From: Dama dama
Taxonomy: Eukaryota; Chordata; Mammalia; Artiodactyla; Cervidae
Assembly: GCF_033118175.1 (NCBI RefSeq)
Contig: NC_083711.1
Location: 48,246,001-48,310,000, forward strand
Direction: 5' to 3'
DNA: 64,000 nucleotides
The position numbers were made by a program, and so were the translations under genes. Shown in pieces: positions 32,811-44,474 of the stretch. Each line of letters opens with the position of its first letter. Position 1 is the first letter of the stretch. A model generated the notes under the pieces. The model was given only the letters and a program-made list of their open reading frames with translations, had not been told where the DNA came from and did not search any database.

Positions 32811-33932
32811 TTGACAATCATGGCCTCTTCCCCCTCACTTGCCACCTGGCCCATGATGCTATAATGATGGCTTTCATGGGAAATTCCATGAGAATTTCCA
32901 GTTCCTAAGAACTAATTTCTCCCTGGGCCATTCTGCAGTAGAGGCAAGCGAGTGGGTGCCAACAGTGGTTGTAGGCTGCTCTGGCCCCTGATCTTCATCT
33001 TGGGATGAGGAAATATGGGCTATTTGGGGGAGGACATGTCACTCACATTGATTTGTTTGCTTTTCAGGAGCAAATAACTCCTGCTGAGAACCTTCGCTGA
33101 GAACATGGGCCTTACTTTTGTGGGTTACTATTGTTTAGTTCTTTTTAATGGTACAACACTCTAGTGTTCCATCTTCCATCTGAACTCACAGAAACACTCA
33201 CACACATAGGATGACCTTGGTCTGTACATTTGAGAGTTCGCAATTCTTGTCCTAGCTACGAAGTGAAACCCTTTTTTTGACATCCCCAACCCCTGGTGCT
33301 GCTCATCTGTCTCATACAGTCTAACCCAACGATTCTCATCCTTTATTTCTGTCACAGTATACATAGAACATGACACCATGTAGATGAGAGGGCTCACTCT
33401 TGGAGAACAGGCCAGAGGAGGTCTGGCTTCATAGGCTTTGGCTCTCCTTACACTCACCTGACTGCTCCTGGGCCCGAGTGCATTTGCATTTTCTTCTGCC
33501 ACAGCAGTACCCCTCAGGGGCACACCGGTGTGCTGCATCGAAGGTTAGAGGTTCAGGTCTGAGACCTAGTATAGACCACTATCTCAGTGTAGTCAACATC
33601 TATAAACGTCTTTTAAGGTATCTAGAAACATCTCTCAACATACCTACCCAAGTGTCGTGAGTTAGGGAGAACTAAGTTCCTGTGGTCCTGTCCCTTGCTC
33701 CGTGCAGTGTGCCACCATCTGCCACCCTAGATGTAGATGGATGCCAACACTTCATGTCCCCTGTCCCTTCCAGGTCAGCGAGCCTGGGCTCCTCGCCTCT
33801 GTGGCCACACGGTGATGCTTAGCAGGCTTCTTCCTACTCACTACTTTATTAGGAATTTCACCATTTCCGCATATGCCTGCCCCCTGGGAACTAACATGGG
33901 GCTGGTCCCAGATTTGCTACATCTTCTGCACA
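32811..33932. other. Unassigned sequence
   Basis: No repeat family or gene recognised. A 125-codon minus-strand frame at 33161-33538 has no visible domain. Confidence 0.4.
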
Positions 33933-33940
33933 GCTTAGAG

Positions 33941-34242
33941 CAGGGGTCCCCCACCGCTGGGCCATGGTGCAGTGCTGGTCTGTGCCCAGCTAGGAACTGG
34001 GCTGCAGAGCAGGAGGTGAGCGGTGGCCAAGGAGGCCTGCTTCATCTGTATTTACAGCTACGCCCCATTGCTTGCATTACCATCTGAATTCCACCTCCTG
34101 TCACATCAGAGGCAGCAGCAGATTCTCATACGAGCACAATAAATGTAATGTGCTTAAATCATCCTGAAACCATCCCACTCCCGCCCATGGAAAAATTTCC
34201 TGTGAAACTGGTTCCTGGTGCCAAAAAGGTTGAGGACTGGTG
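33941..34242. mobile_element. hAT non-autonomous DNA transposon with 8-bp duplication
   Basis: Terminal inverted repeats CAGGGGTCCCCCACC and GGTTGAGGACTGGTG. The body contains GCAGAGCAGGAGGTGAGCGG, and TGGTGCCAAAAAGGTTGAGG lies at the right end. Flanked by GCTTAGAG (33933-33940) and GCTTAGAA (34243-34250), the 8-base duplication expected of hAT elements. Confidence 0.85.
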
Positions 34243-34459
34243 GCTTAGAACATTGCTTCTTATGAAATGGTTGAGGGCATCACCAGATGCTCGGTAGAAA
34301 CTGTCTGCTCCTGTCACTATGACAAATACCCTGACTACTGGTGTGTTGGGATGCCGATGTTGCAAGAGCTCTCTAGTTCTCTTTTAACTCTTAAGACTGT
34401 GTGGTATTGGGTATTGCTTCTTATACTCAGACAGAGCTATAAGCACACTCACTGACCCA

Positions 34460-34640
34460 ACCAATCATTTATTTACCTGTTTAACAACTCATTCAATAAA
34501 TGTTGGGCAATGAGAATGTAAAGACAGAGCCATAGTTCTTACTTTTTAGAAGCTCACAGTGCGGTGAGAAACCCTAGACGTGTAATGATGGCATTCAGGA
34601 AATTTCCGTGACAGTGCCTTGGGAACACAGAATAGGGTTT
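34460..34640 (-). mobile_element. L2 LINE 3' end (antisense)
   Basis: TCATTCAATAAATGTTGGGC, then AGAAGCTCACAGTGCGGTGA and CAGTGCCTTGGGAACACAGA follow the reverse complement of L2. Confidence 0.65.
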
Positions 34641-35055
34641 CTCACACTTGCACGGTGGATCAGGGAGATTGCTTCATTGAGATGAAATGACTGCTAAATG
34701 GAGTTTTTCTATCTCTTTCTTCCTCCTTTTTTCTTGAACTGAGTCATTCAGGATGTATGTCATTGGTTGAGGAAAGGAAGGGTTCCGAGCAGCAGTAAAA
34801 CTGTAGACAGCTAAGGAAGCATGTTAGAGAGTTTGGAATATTTGGGGAACTTTAGGTGCCACTATTTTATTTGAGCATAGCAGAGCGTTAATGGACAGCA
34901 GCAGTGGGATAAGAATTCCTCTAAAATAAGTTTGAAGGGTGAAGGGGACACTCCCATGTGAACTTGCAATGGTCAGACTATATATTTGAAATGACAGTGT
35001 CTGTGAAGTTCAAGGTAACATCTTATAGGAGCTGGGCTTTCTCACTCGGAGGATA
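34641..35055. other. Unassigned sequence
   Basis: No feature recognised. Confidence 0.4.
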
Positions 35056-35195
35056 AAAAGTAGTCAGCAGTGTGGCCTGGACAAGCTAGCTAGCCTTTCA
35101 AGTTACTGACCTAGGAGGAAAATATTACCTCATGGAATTGAGAGGATTCTACGGAGCTCTTAGATGGGAGGATGCTCAAAAAATATTTTTCCTTT
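35056..35195 (+). mobile_element. MIR SINE
   Basis: GTGTGGCCTGGACAAGCTAG, AGCCTTTCAAGTTACTGACC, then GAAAATATTACCTCATGGAA follow MIR order in sense. Confidence 0.65.
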
Positions 35196-35204
35196 GTCCC
35201 CTGT

Positions 35205-35395
35205 GGACCTAGGCTTTGGAATTGAATCTTGGTTCTGTCATGTTATTGTGATAGGTGTTGTAATCCTTATGAAATGCATCCCTTTATCATCATCTTATCT
35301 TTAAAATGGAAATGATAATCAAGAGGTTTAACTTAATTGGTCCATACAGAATGTATTAGGTATTGGCACATAATAGGAACCAGTTGTTCATGGTG
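35205..35395 (+). mobile_element. MIR SINE
   Basis: TTGAATCTTGGTTCTGTCAT, ATCTTTAAAATGGAAATGAT and TATTGGCACATAATAGGAAC follow MIR in sense. A second MIR directly after the one at 35056. Confidence 0.65.
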
Positions 35396-35529
35396 AGCCC
35401 CTCTCTCCCCTCCCTTCCTGCATTTCCTGTTGAAATTAGTGAGGCTAATGATACTCAGATACCAGGCATAAGAAGAGGGCTTAGCAGTTTAATCTCTAGT
35501 TAACAAGTATCATCTGGAGAACTAACAAA

Positions 35530-35672
35530 CTGTCCAGTTTAACAAAAATGTACAACATGAGAGTTGTGAGTTTGAGCTTTATTCAGGGTCTTACTGAGGC
35601 TATAGTCTAGTCTGGAAAATAGCCAAAGCTCTGAGAAACTGCTTCAAAGAGGAGCCAGGAGATGTATATATA
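35530..35672 (-). mobile_element. LTR fragment (antisense), probable
   Basis: TTTGAGCTTTATTCAGGGTC (reverse-strand AATAAA poly(A) signal) and CTCTGAGAAACTGCTTCAAA resemble a ruminant endogenous retroelement LTR in reverse. Ends near the BovB. Confidence 0.4.
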
Positions 35673-35682
35673 CTTTGTTTTT

Positions 35683-36372
35683 GTTCAGTTGCCAGGTTGT
35701 GTCTGACTATTTGCAACCCCATGGACTGCAGCACACCAGGCTTCCCTGTCCCTCAGTATCTTCCAGAGTTTGCCCAAGTTCACGTCCATTGAACTAGTGA
35801 TGCCATCCAACCATCTCATCCTCTGTCGTCCCCTTCTCCTCCTGCCCTCAATCTTTCCCAGCACTAGGGTCTTTTCCAATGAGTCAGCTCTTCACATCAG
35901 ATGGCCGAAGTATTGGAGCTTCAGCTTCATCATCAGTCCTTCCAATGAATATTCAGGGTTCATTTTCATTAAGATTGACTGGTTTGATCTCCTTGCTGTC
36001 CAAGGGACTCTCAAGAGTCTTCTCCAACACCACAGTTCAAAAGTATCATTCTTTGGTGCTCTGCCTTCTTTATGTTCCAGCTCTCACATCCATACATGTG
36101 AGGCTGGATACATACATACAAGCCTATGGAAAAACCACAGCCTTGACTGTACAGACCTTTGTCGGCAAAATGATGTCTTTGCTTTTTAATGCACTGTCTA
36201 GGTTTGTCATAGCTTTCCTTCCAAGAAGCAATTGGTTTCTAATTTTATGGCTGCAGCCACCATCTGCAGAGATTTTAGAGCCCAAGAAGAGGAAATCTGT
36301 CACTGCTTCCGTCTTTTCCCCATCTATTTGCCATGAAAGTGATGGGACTGGATGCCATGATCTCAGTTTTTT
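35683..36372 (-). mobile_element. BovB LINE 3' fragment (antisense)
   Basis: Antisense BovB from GTTCAGTTGCCAGGTTGTG to GGATGCCATGATCTCAG. A small extra segment (about 36099-36123) interrupts the usual CATACATG...GGAAAAACC order. Confidence 0.92.
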
Positions 36373-36426
36373 TTAAATATATCTACAAAAGCAGACTTAT
36401 TTATATATATAAAAGCAGACTTTGAT

Positions 36427-36525
36427 ATAATTGAAGCTGAATCTCTAGGAATTGAGGTCCAGGCATTAGTTATATTTTATGAGCTCTTCAGGAGATTCTC
36501 TGGTGCAGCCAGGATTGAGAAGTAA
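36427..36525 (+). mobile_element. MER5-type hAT fragment, probable
   Basis: CTGAATCTCTAGGAATTGAGG followed by a segment rich in matches to the MER5 body. Diverged and incomplete. Confidence 0.4.
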
Positions 36526-36547
36526 ACAATGCTAAGCCCTTGAGTTT

Positions 36548-37545
36548 TCTTCAATGATGGAATCTGAGAGTCTAAAGAGGCTCCTTCTGCTGCCAAAACC
36601 TGGCTCTCTGTGCGCTGATGACAAACAGAAATTCGGAGACAGAGTTATGGAGGAGAAAGAAAGGATAGCTTTATTCCTTTGCCAGGCAAGGAGGGAATGC
36701 ATCAGGCTAGCACCTCAACTGTGCCCCACTCCCTGGGAAATAGGGAAAGGTGTTACAGTTTGATGTCTTCATCAGCGGTATATGATAAGGATCAGGGCAG
36801 TGATGGTTTTACATTCTTCTTTCTTCTGCAAAGTTCACATAGCCATACCACTGGGTTTGGTCATCCCTGAGGCTATTGGCCTGTGACTTTCTTTCTGAAG
36901 AATGTTACAAGGGAGTGTTACAAGGGTGTGTGGGTGAAGAATGCAGGTGCAGGATGCCTAGGGTCAGAGAGTGATTAAGAAATTAACTTTGTGAAGGACA
37001 AGTCTAGTTATGTGCACCGAAGATTGGAAACAGTAAAAGTAAAACTAGGTTTGCTTAATTCCTGCAGGCCTATTCTGGGGGTTTCTATACTCATTCCTTT
37101 GTTTTCCTTGCTTGTTAGCACAGGAGGCCTGGGTTCAATCCATGGGTCAGGAAGATCCCCTGGAGAAGGAAATGGCAACCCACACCAGTATTCTTGCCTG
37201 GGAGAATTCCATGGACAGAGAATTCCGTGGACAGAGGAGCCTGATGGGCTCCAGCCCATGGGGTTGCAAAGAGTCAGACAGGACTGAGCAACTAACATTT
37301 TCACTTTCACTTAGCAGAAAAACCCAGTTCCCATTTCTGTTGTAACATTTCTATTCCTGTTCTTCTCCCCCCACCATCTGTTGGTGATTTTTGAAGTTTT
37401 TACTTTTATGACGGTCAGAGGCCCTCCTTCTGACTGGCATTCTTAAGGGGTTATGGCAATCTGAACAAAGTCCTCCTCCCCCCAGCCCCCAAAATCGGCA
37501 AGTTCTAATCTCTGGGAATTAGAATGTGTTGCCTTACATGTATTT
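36548..37545 (-). mobile_element. LTR-like region (antisense), uncertain
   Basis: On the minus strand an AATAAA (36670-36675) is followed by CTATCCTTTCTTTCTCCTCC and a downstream region like the R/U5 part of a class I LTR. A Bov-tA lies inside at 37118-37311 and a BovB at its right edge. Boundaries are guesses. Confidence 0.3.
37118..37311 (+). mobile_element. Bov-tA SINE, 5' truncated, with internal duplication
   Basis: Sense SINE starting at GCACAGGAGGCCTGGGTTCA and ending in TTTCACTTTCAC. A 19-base unit (AGAATTCC[A/G]TGGACAGAG-like) is tandemly repeated at 37203-37239. Confidence 0.9.
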
Positions 37546-37705
37546 GGGATGACAGAGGATGAGATTGTTGGATGGTATCATCGATGCGATGAACGTGAGT
37601 TTGAGCAAGCTCTGGGAGTTGGTGATGGACAGGGAGGCCTGGCGTGCTGCAGTCCATGGGGTTGCAAAGAGTCAGACACGACTGAGCAACTGAACAACAA
37701 AAACA
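37546..37705 (+). mobile_element. BovB LINE 3' end, very short
   Basis: Only the last 160 bases of BovB in sense, ending GCAACTGAACAACAAAAAC. ACATGTATT (37536-37544) and ACATATATT (37706-37714) may be the target duplication. Confidence 0.9.
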
Positions 37706-37784
37706 ACATATATTGGGAAGGCAACACTGGACCGCTACATGTTTTAGCTTTTCAACTGGTATTTTTAACAAAAAGATTAAAAGG

Positions 37785-38240
37785 AGGAAAAACTAACAGT
37801 CTTTGTTGTTTTTGTTTAAACACGTGAGGTACACATCATGCAAGAGAAACTTCAGTGAAAAATAACTCAAAGTGGCAGCTTAGAATTCCGACTTATAGAG
37901 CATCTTCAACAACAACAAAAAATAAATTTGTAGAGAAATGATAAGACAAAAGAAAGCAATTTTGGTTTTCAAGGGCAGTGAACTGTGGAAATATAAACAT
38001 ATGGGAGGGAACAAAGATTTGTCTAAGTTTGGCTAAGATTTGTTTGCAGATTCCACTTGCCACCTCTGAGCTGACAAGAATCTGTTTCTAGTGAAAGAAT
38101 GTATCTCCTGCCTCTAGGCAGAAAGGGAGGGAAAAGAAAAATCTTCTCCTCCATTTGCTGCTGCTTAATTTCCTTCAGCTCAAAAATATTTTTATGTCAA
38201 ATAGGCATACTTTGGGATGGTGTATTCTAGTTTCCTTTAG
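37785..38240 (-). mobile_element. ERVL-type solo LTR, copy A (antisense)
   Basis: Homologous along its length and in the same orientation to 45540-45990. Shared blocks include ATCTTCAACAA, AGAAATGA, GGGCAG and TTTATGTCAAA.AGGCATACTTTGGG. On the minus strand it reads like an old ERVL LTR. No internal region adjoins it. Confidence 0.55.
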
Positions 38241-38285
38241 TTCTCAATCTGTAGCTTTATTTTTAGAAAGTGTCACATATTAAAA

Positions 38286-38733
38286 TAGTCAAAGCTGTTT
38301 TTCCAGTAGTCATGTATGGATATGAGAGTTGGACTGTAAAGAAGGCTGAGCGCTGAAGAATTGATGCTTTTGAACTGTGGTGTTGGAGAAGACTCTTGAG
38401 AGTCCCTTGGACTGCAAGGAGATCCAACCAGTCCATCCTAAAGGAAATCAGTCCTGAATATTCATTGGAAGGACTGATGCTGAAGTCAAAACTCCAATAC
38501 TTTGGCCACCTGATGCACAGAACTGATTCATTGGAAAAAAACCCTGATGCTGGGAAAGATTGAAGGCAGGAGGAGAAGGTTATGACAGAGGATGAGGTGG
38601 TCGGATGGCATCACCAACTCAATGGACATGAGTTTGAGCAGCTCCTGGAGTCGGTGTGGACAGGGAAACCTGGTATACTGTAGTCATGGGATCGCAAAGA
38701 GTCAGATACAACTGAGTGACTGAACTGAACTGA
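38286..38733 (+). mobile_element. BovB LINE 3' end with target duplication
   Basis: Sense BovB from TAGTCAAAGCTGTTTTTCC to the GACTGAACTGAACTGA end. A perfect 11-base repeat ACATATTAAAA flanks it (38275-38285 and 38734-38744). Confidence 0.95.
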
Positions 38734-38744
38734 ACATATTAAAA

Positions 38745-40515
38745 GCTGAATTGGGTTAGAAGTTGTGAGATAAGAGATCAGCACAGGGGGAGAAAAATAT
38801 AGACAAGAACAAGCAGAATAGAGTGAATTTAAGAACATTGTTTTCTGTTTGATTGAGTCAGTCTGTTAATTTGGTAATAGGTCAGTTTGGTTCAACAATT
38901 GTGTCTCGTTTCAGAAGGTGATGTTGTGGGTGGGTTTCCACTATATGATTTGAGCAATCAGGTATTTAGTAAGAGGCATTTCTATAGAAACAAAAGGAAA
39001 ATGAAGTTTAATGGTTGGAGTAGACTATAAAACTGGTTTTTGACCAGTTTTTGACCGCCAACGGAGCAGATTTCAAGATATTGAGCTCAAGGTGTGTTTT
39101 GCAGTTCAAATGTCTCTGAGGCTCTCATCAAGTATGTTCCAGTGAACCTTTTGAGTGACTTACACAGCAACAGGCTTGAAGGTTATTCATTCATGAGCTG
39201 TTGTGTGTGATATTTCTGTTTATATCAGGTTGTCTAGTTTCAGGCATTTTGGGGAAAGGGCAGTTTTATTTCTTAGTGTTTACAAGTCAGAAGGGCGGGA
39301 GAAAAATGAAATGTTAGTTCGGAGAGCTGTGACCAGATATTGTCAGAATATAAAAGAATTTGGGATCCCACTTCTATTCACAAGACAAAACCTCAGTGAT
39401 AGTGAACAGGACTAGGATCTAATATCCGTAAAGGTGTGTCATAGTTTTCCACTGAAACATCATTTTTTTTTAATCTCTACAGTCACCCCCATTTTTACCA
39501 AAGAGAGTCATAATAAGACAAATCGCTTTGCTAAATAAATCTAATTTCATTAAACTTGGCCTGATTATTTACATAAGTGAAGCAAGAATAGAGACTGATC
39601 GTGTAAGTTCTTTTAAGTCTGTTTTGCTAGAATTTTTGATAAAGAATATAAGATTATTCTGGGAGCCAAGTCAAGGACTCACTTGCAATGCCTGTAGATT
39701 TAGGTGAATTCCTCTCTTCTTGAGATGTAAGATGTCATAAGATGTTGGGTCTACTAGGAAATGACTTCCCATTCTCATTGGTTAGGCTGGGAACCATATA
39801 AACAAGATACCAGATAGTTTTTTGAAAGGAAGCTTTAATGGCTCCATAAAATCAGTCTTAGTTTTTGAAAAAACTGTCTGGTCAAGCCTTAGTCTATTTA
39901 CATCATTCCCAAATATAACATTCCAGTCAAAGTCCCGGTAATATAACCAGTATTGCCCACTGTGTCCTGTAATAAGGAAAACAGATTCTCCCTCAGTCTA
40001 TGCAAAGAACTATGTTGCATAATTTTATGCAAATAGTTATATTTTCTTATAGTGAAAATAAGAACACTCAGTAAGTTTCTAAATTCTTGAGGGATCAAGT
40101 AGAGAGAAAATTCTGTTTACAAAGATAAAATTTACCAGTATAATTTAATTTGCTTTAAATTATTAATAGGTGGATAAGAAAGAGAAAAGTTTGCTCTCCA
40201 ACTAAAGTTGTATTCCTACCTCAACACCTCGTCTCTCAGATTCCTTGACCTAGCATGACCTAGCATGTGGTCAGTAGAGCGAGCTTGGACTCAATAACAA
40301 ATTTGGCTTAGCCAGCCAGGAGTCTTGTTGCTTGTGGCTAGCTGGCCCTGGTCAGGGAGTACTGCTCTAAGACCCTAAGCATCTACCAGGACTATTTGTC
40401 CTGAGGATCCTTCCTTCAAGACACCCTGAAGCGGGACTGGCTGCACAGTGCTTGGCAGTCGGTATAAGGAACTGACAAAACAGAGAGTCAATAGGCTCAA
40501 TTTCATTCGTAGGTT
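38745..40515. other. Unassigned AT-rich sequence, possibly retroelement-derived
   Basis: No family matched. It lies upstream of the retroelement leader with a gag-like start at 41178, so its right part (about 40250-40515) may be the leader or LTR of that element, but no TG...CA boundary or primer-binding site could be placed. Confidence 0.35.
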
Positions 40516-40518
40516 CCT

Positions 40519-40733
40519 ATGTGTATGTGCTCAGTCATGTCCGACTAGTTGTGACCCCATGGACTGTAGCCCACCAGGCTCCTCTGTCCATGGGGATTCT
40601 CCAGGCAAGAATATTGGGTTGGGTTGCCATTCCCTCCTCCAGGGGATCTTCCTGACCCAGGGATGGAACCCACTTCTCTTATGTTTCCTGCATTGCAAGC
40701 GGATTCTTTACCACTGAGTTACCAGGGAAGCCT
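40519..40733 (-). mobile_element. Bov-tA SINE (antisense) in retroelement
   Basis: TGTGCTCAGTCATGTCCGAC to GTTACCAGGGAAGCCT. TTCGTAGG occurs on both sides (40506-40513 and 40738-40745), a likely target duplication. Confidence 0.93.
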
Positions 40734-41550
40734 CTTGTTCGTAGGATAAGTCTACCCACTTTGATAGCCAGTTCAGCCAGTTTGTTTATTTGTGGTTTTG
40801 TGTATCCTTTTGTGTTGCAAGTTGATGAACCCAATTTTGTAGGCTAAGTTGCTCTGGTGTGCACATCAAGAACATATTTCCTCCTCAGTCTGGGCTTTTT
40901 CTTTATAGGACAAGCCAATTTGGTTGGGGCACCCTGTTGGAGGGCGGTAGGTTTTGCTGGATTCTACCTGAGTGGGAACCAGTTCATTGGGGAGCTAGTC
41001 TCGTGTGGTGAGTGACCTGGTTGGAATTAGTTCATTGGTTTTTCTTTTTTTTGTAGGGTAAATTTATTTACCTAAGTTGGGAGCTGGTTCATCTGTGCAA
41101 TGATGCAATCTGCTTGTGCCATTTTTGTTGAGATTTGCCTATGTCTTTTGTGTTTTCGTGTTACCAAACTTATAAAAATGGGAAATGTTTCATCTATCCC
41201 AAAGGATAGCTCTTTGGGGAGCATATTAGATACGTTAAGATCAGAAGGCCCCCGAGTGACTCACAAGTATACAATCTCGCAGTTAGCAGTGCTTTGCCAA
41301 GGAGAGGAACACTCTGATAATACAGGCCTGGGGTCTCCCTTGGACTTGAGACATCCAATTATAATTTTCCCTACAGGAGCCCCAGGTAACTTTGGCAGTG
41401 GGAGCTTCAGCTCCAGTTTGGGAGCTCTCCCAGTGAAGGAAAACTGCAAGATTTTAGAGAAATGTCCAAGGCTTAGTGGGACTTGGAGTCACATTTGGGA
41501 CATTCTTGCCATTTGGTTTTTGGGTTTCTGGGCATCTTTTTGCTATTTGC

Positions 41551-41570
41551 TTTTTTTTTTTTTTTTTTTT
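41551..41570. repeat. Poly(T) run (T20)
   Basis: Twenty consecutive T residues inside the retroelement. Confidence 0.95.
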
Positions 41571-41762
41571 GGTGACTTCCTGCTAATGTGGTTTGCTAAC
41601 ACAGACCTCTGGTACTAACTGCTCAAGGGAAAATGAGAAGTACTTCCTGTAAGGCTGGTTTCTTAGCAGAAGGCCTTCTCCCCTAGACTGTAGTAGGAGG
41701 GGGTGAAGCTGTCCAGGAGGGGTGAATGGGTGTGTCCATCCTTTGGTTTCACTGAGGTGGCC

Positions 41763-42014
41763 CCTGATGCTGAAGCTCCAATACTTTGGTCACCTGAATG
41801 CACAGAACTGACTCATTGGAAAAGACCCTGATCCTGGAAAAGACTGAAGGCAGGAGGAGAAGGGGATGAGAGAGGACGAGATAGTTGGATGGCATCAATG
41901 ACTCAATGGACATGAGTTTGAGCAAGCTCTGGGAGTTGGTGATGGACAGGGAAGCCTGGCATGCTGCAGTCCATGGGTTGCAAAGAGTCAGACACCACTG
42001 AGTGACTGAACTGA
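41763..42014 (+). mobile_element. BovB LINE 3' end (sense)
   Basis: From CCTGATGCTGAAGCTCCAAT to GAGTGACTGAACTGA. 5' truncated, inserted in the second retroelement copy. Confidence 0.93.
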
Positions 42015-42365
42015 AGACAAATAGAAATCCTAAATGCTTTTTCCCTGCAAATATTTAGCTGTCTAGTTGAGTGGGCTTGATTTGTTCCATCTGTGAAAAA
42101 CCCACTTTTAATCCAATCTCTTTTTTAAACATAGGTTTTACACTGACTCTGGGTTAAAGTCTTAAAATAAGAACTGAGACTTCACTGTTTGTGTGTCTGT
42201 ACATGTCTTTGTCTTTGGATAACATTGCGGTGGTTGATCTGCAAAAGAGCTTTATTTAATTGGCTTAAACAAAAGTTAGCACTTACAAACCAAACAATTC
42301 TAAATACAAGAGAAATTAAGCAAAGTAAATTTCAGGTTCACATGAATGGGAAATATTCAATACTA

Positions 42366-42590
42366 GGCTTCCCAGGTGGTGCTAGTGGTAAAGAACCCGC
42401 CTGCCAATGGAGGAGATGTAAGAGATGTAGGTTCGATCCCTGGGTCAGGAAGATGCCATGGAGAAGGAAATGGCAACCCACTCCAGTATTCTTGCCTAGA
42501 GAATCTCATGGACAGAGGAGCCTGGTAGGCTACAGTCTAAGGGGTCATACAGAGTCAGACATGACTAAACAACTTAGCATGCATGCACAT
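42366..42590 (+). mobile_element. Bov-tA SINE
   Basis: Full-length sense copy of the AGGTGGTGCTAGTGGTAAAG subtype, with box B-like GGTTCGATCCC. It sits in the retroelement close to the site where the first copy carries a BovB. Confidence 0.94.
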
Positions 42591-42676
42591 TAAATTTAAG
42601 TTAGTTGATCTAACAGGCATGTCTTATATCAACATTAAATAAAATATTAAGTATAATACTTTCATTGTGCCTAGGT

Positions 42677-42868
42677 TTTGTTGTCCACTTGCTCAGTCAT
42701 GTCTGACTCTTTGAGACCCCATGGACTGCAGCATACCAGGCTTCCCTGTCCTTCACCATCTCCCTGAGTTTGCTCAAACTCATGTCCATGGAGTCAGTGA
42801 TGCCATCCAACCATCTCATTCTCTGTCATCCCCTTCTCCTCCTGCCTTCACACTTTCCCAGCATCAGG
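42677..42868 (-). mobile_element. BovB LINE 3' end, short (antisense)
   Basis: Reverse-complement 3' end from TTGCTCAGTCATGTCTGACT to TTTCCCAGCATCAGG, directly followed by a second BovB in the same orientation. Confidence 0.92.
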
Positions 42869-44306
42869 TTTTCAGTTCAGTTCAGTTCAGTTGCTCAGTC
42901 GTGTCCGACTCTTTGTGACCCCATGAATCGCAGCACACCAGGCCTCCCTGTCCATCACCAACTCCTGGAGTTTACTCAAACTCATGCCCATCGAGTTGGT
43001 GATGCCATCCAGCCATGTCATCCTCTGGTGTCCCCTTCTCCTCCTGCCCCCAATTCCTCCCAGCATCAGGGTCTTTTCCAATGAGTCAACTCTTCACATG
43101 AGCTGGCCGAAGTATTGGAGTTTCAGCTTCAGCATCAGTCCTTCCAATGAACACCCAGGACTGATCTCCTTTAGGATGAACTGGTTGGATCTCCTTGCAG
43201 TCCAAGGGACTCTCAAGAGTCTTCTCCAACACCATAGTTCAAAAGCATCAATTTTTTGGCGCTCAGCTTTCTTCACAGTCCAACTCTCACATCCATACAT
43301 GACCACTGAAAAACCATACCCTTGACCAGACGGACATTTGTTGGCAAAGTAATGTCTCTCCTTTTTAATATGCTGTCTAGGTTGGTCATCACTTTCCTTC
43401 CAAGGAGTAAATGTCTTTTAATTTCATGGCTGCAGTCACCATCTGCAGTGATTTTGGAGCCCAAAAAAATAAAGTCTGACACTGTTTCCACTGTCTCCCC
43501 ATCTATTTCCCATGAGGTGATGGGACCAGATGCCATGATCTTAGTTTTCTGAATGTTAAGCTTTAAGTCAACTTTTTCACTGTCCTATTTCACTTTCATC
43601 AAGAGGCTCTTTAGTTCTTCTTCACTTTCTGCCATAAGGGTGGTGTCATCTGCATATCTGAGGTTTTTGATATTTCTCCCAGCAATCTTGATTCCAGCCT
43701 GTGCTTCTTCCAGCCCAGCACTTCTCATGATGGACTCTGCATATAAGTTAAATAAGCAGGGTGACAATATACAGCCTTGACGTACTCCTTTTCCTATTTG
43801 GAACCAGTCTGTTGGTCTATGTTCAGTTCTAACTGTTGCTTCCTGACCTGTATACAGGTTTCTCAAGAGGTGGGTCAGATAGTCTGGTATTCCCATCTCT
43901 TTCAGAATTTTCTACAACTTTTTGTGAGCCACACAGTCAAAGGCTTTGGCATAGTCAATAAAGCAGAAATAGATGTTTTTCTGGAACTCTCTTGCTTTTT
44001 TGAATATCCAGCGGATGTTGGCAATTTGATCTCTGGTTCCTCTGCCTTTTCTAAAGCCAGCTTGAATATCTGTAAGTTCACGGTTCACATATTGCTGAAG
44101 CCTGGCTTGGAGAATTTTGAGCATTACTTTACTAGCGTGTGAGATGAGTAAAATTGTGCGGTAGTTTGAGCATTCTTTGGGATTGGAATGAAAATTGACC
44201 TTTTCCAGTCCTGTGGCCACTGCTGAGTTTTCCAAATTTGCTGGCATATTGAGTGCAGCACTTTCACAGCATCATCTTTCAGGATTTGAAATAGCTCAAC
44301 TGGAAT
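42869..44306 (-). mobile_element. BovB LINE (antisense), long 3' part
   Basis: Starts TTTTCAGTTCAGTTCAGTT and covers the 3' UTR and C-terminal coding region back into the reverse transcriptase, ending CAGCTCAACTGGAAT-like. Minus-strand frames 43585-43896 and 43912-44247 retain the polymerase active-site Tyr-Ala-Asp-Asp and the Phe-Ile-Asp-Tyr-Ala-Lys-Ala-Phe-Asp motif, but in different frames, so it is inactive. Confidence 0.94.
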
Positions 44307-44347
44307 AGACATACATAAATATACAGACAGGTGCAAATAAAGATCTT

Positions 44348-44474
44348 ATGTGTGCGCTAAGTCACTTCAGTCTTGTCTGATTCTTTGCAGTCCTATGGGC
44401 TATAGCCCGCCACACTCCCCTATCCATGGAATTCTCCAGGCAAGAATACTGGAGTGGATTGCCATGCCCTTCTG
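44348..44474 (-). mobile_element. Bov-tA fragment (antisense)
   Basis: ATGTGTGCGCTAAGTCACTT to GGATTGCCATGCCCTTCT. The tRNA-like half is missing. Confidence 0.9.

Larger units (their letters stand above)
40734..42676 (+). mobile_element. Second retroelement copy: leader, gag-like start, AT-rich region
   Basis: Leader-like sequence leads to an ATG at 41178 giving Met-Gly-Asn in a 146-codon open frame (to 41618). The frame starts like a gag matrix protein, but later parts show no capsid or zinc-knuckle motif and it ends in a poly-Phe run from the T20 tract. After a BovB (41763-42014), 42247-42365 and 42591-42675 are homologous to 20915-21025 and 21490-21590. Spacing from ATG to this block is alike in both copies once inserts are removed (about 0.7-0.8 kb), too short for pol, so the family seems deleted or non-autonomous. 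Confidence 0.45.

Noticed and set aside
41100..41618. 172-codon open frame as a functional gene
   Set aside because: Only the Met-Gly-Asn start at 41178 is gag-like. The rest lacks capsid or zinc-knuckle motifs and ends in a poly-Phe run coded by a T20 tract. It is kept only as part of a decayed retroelement.
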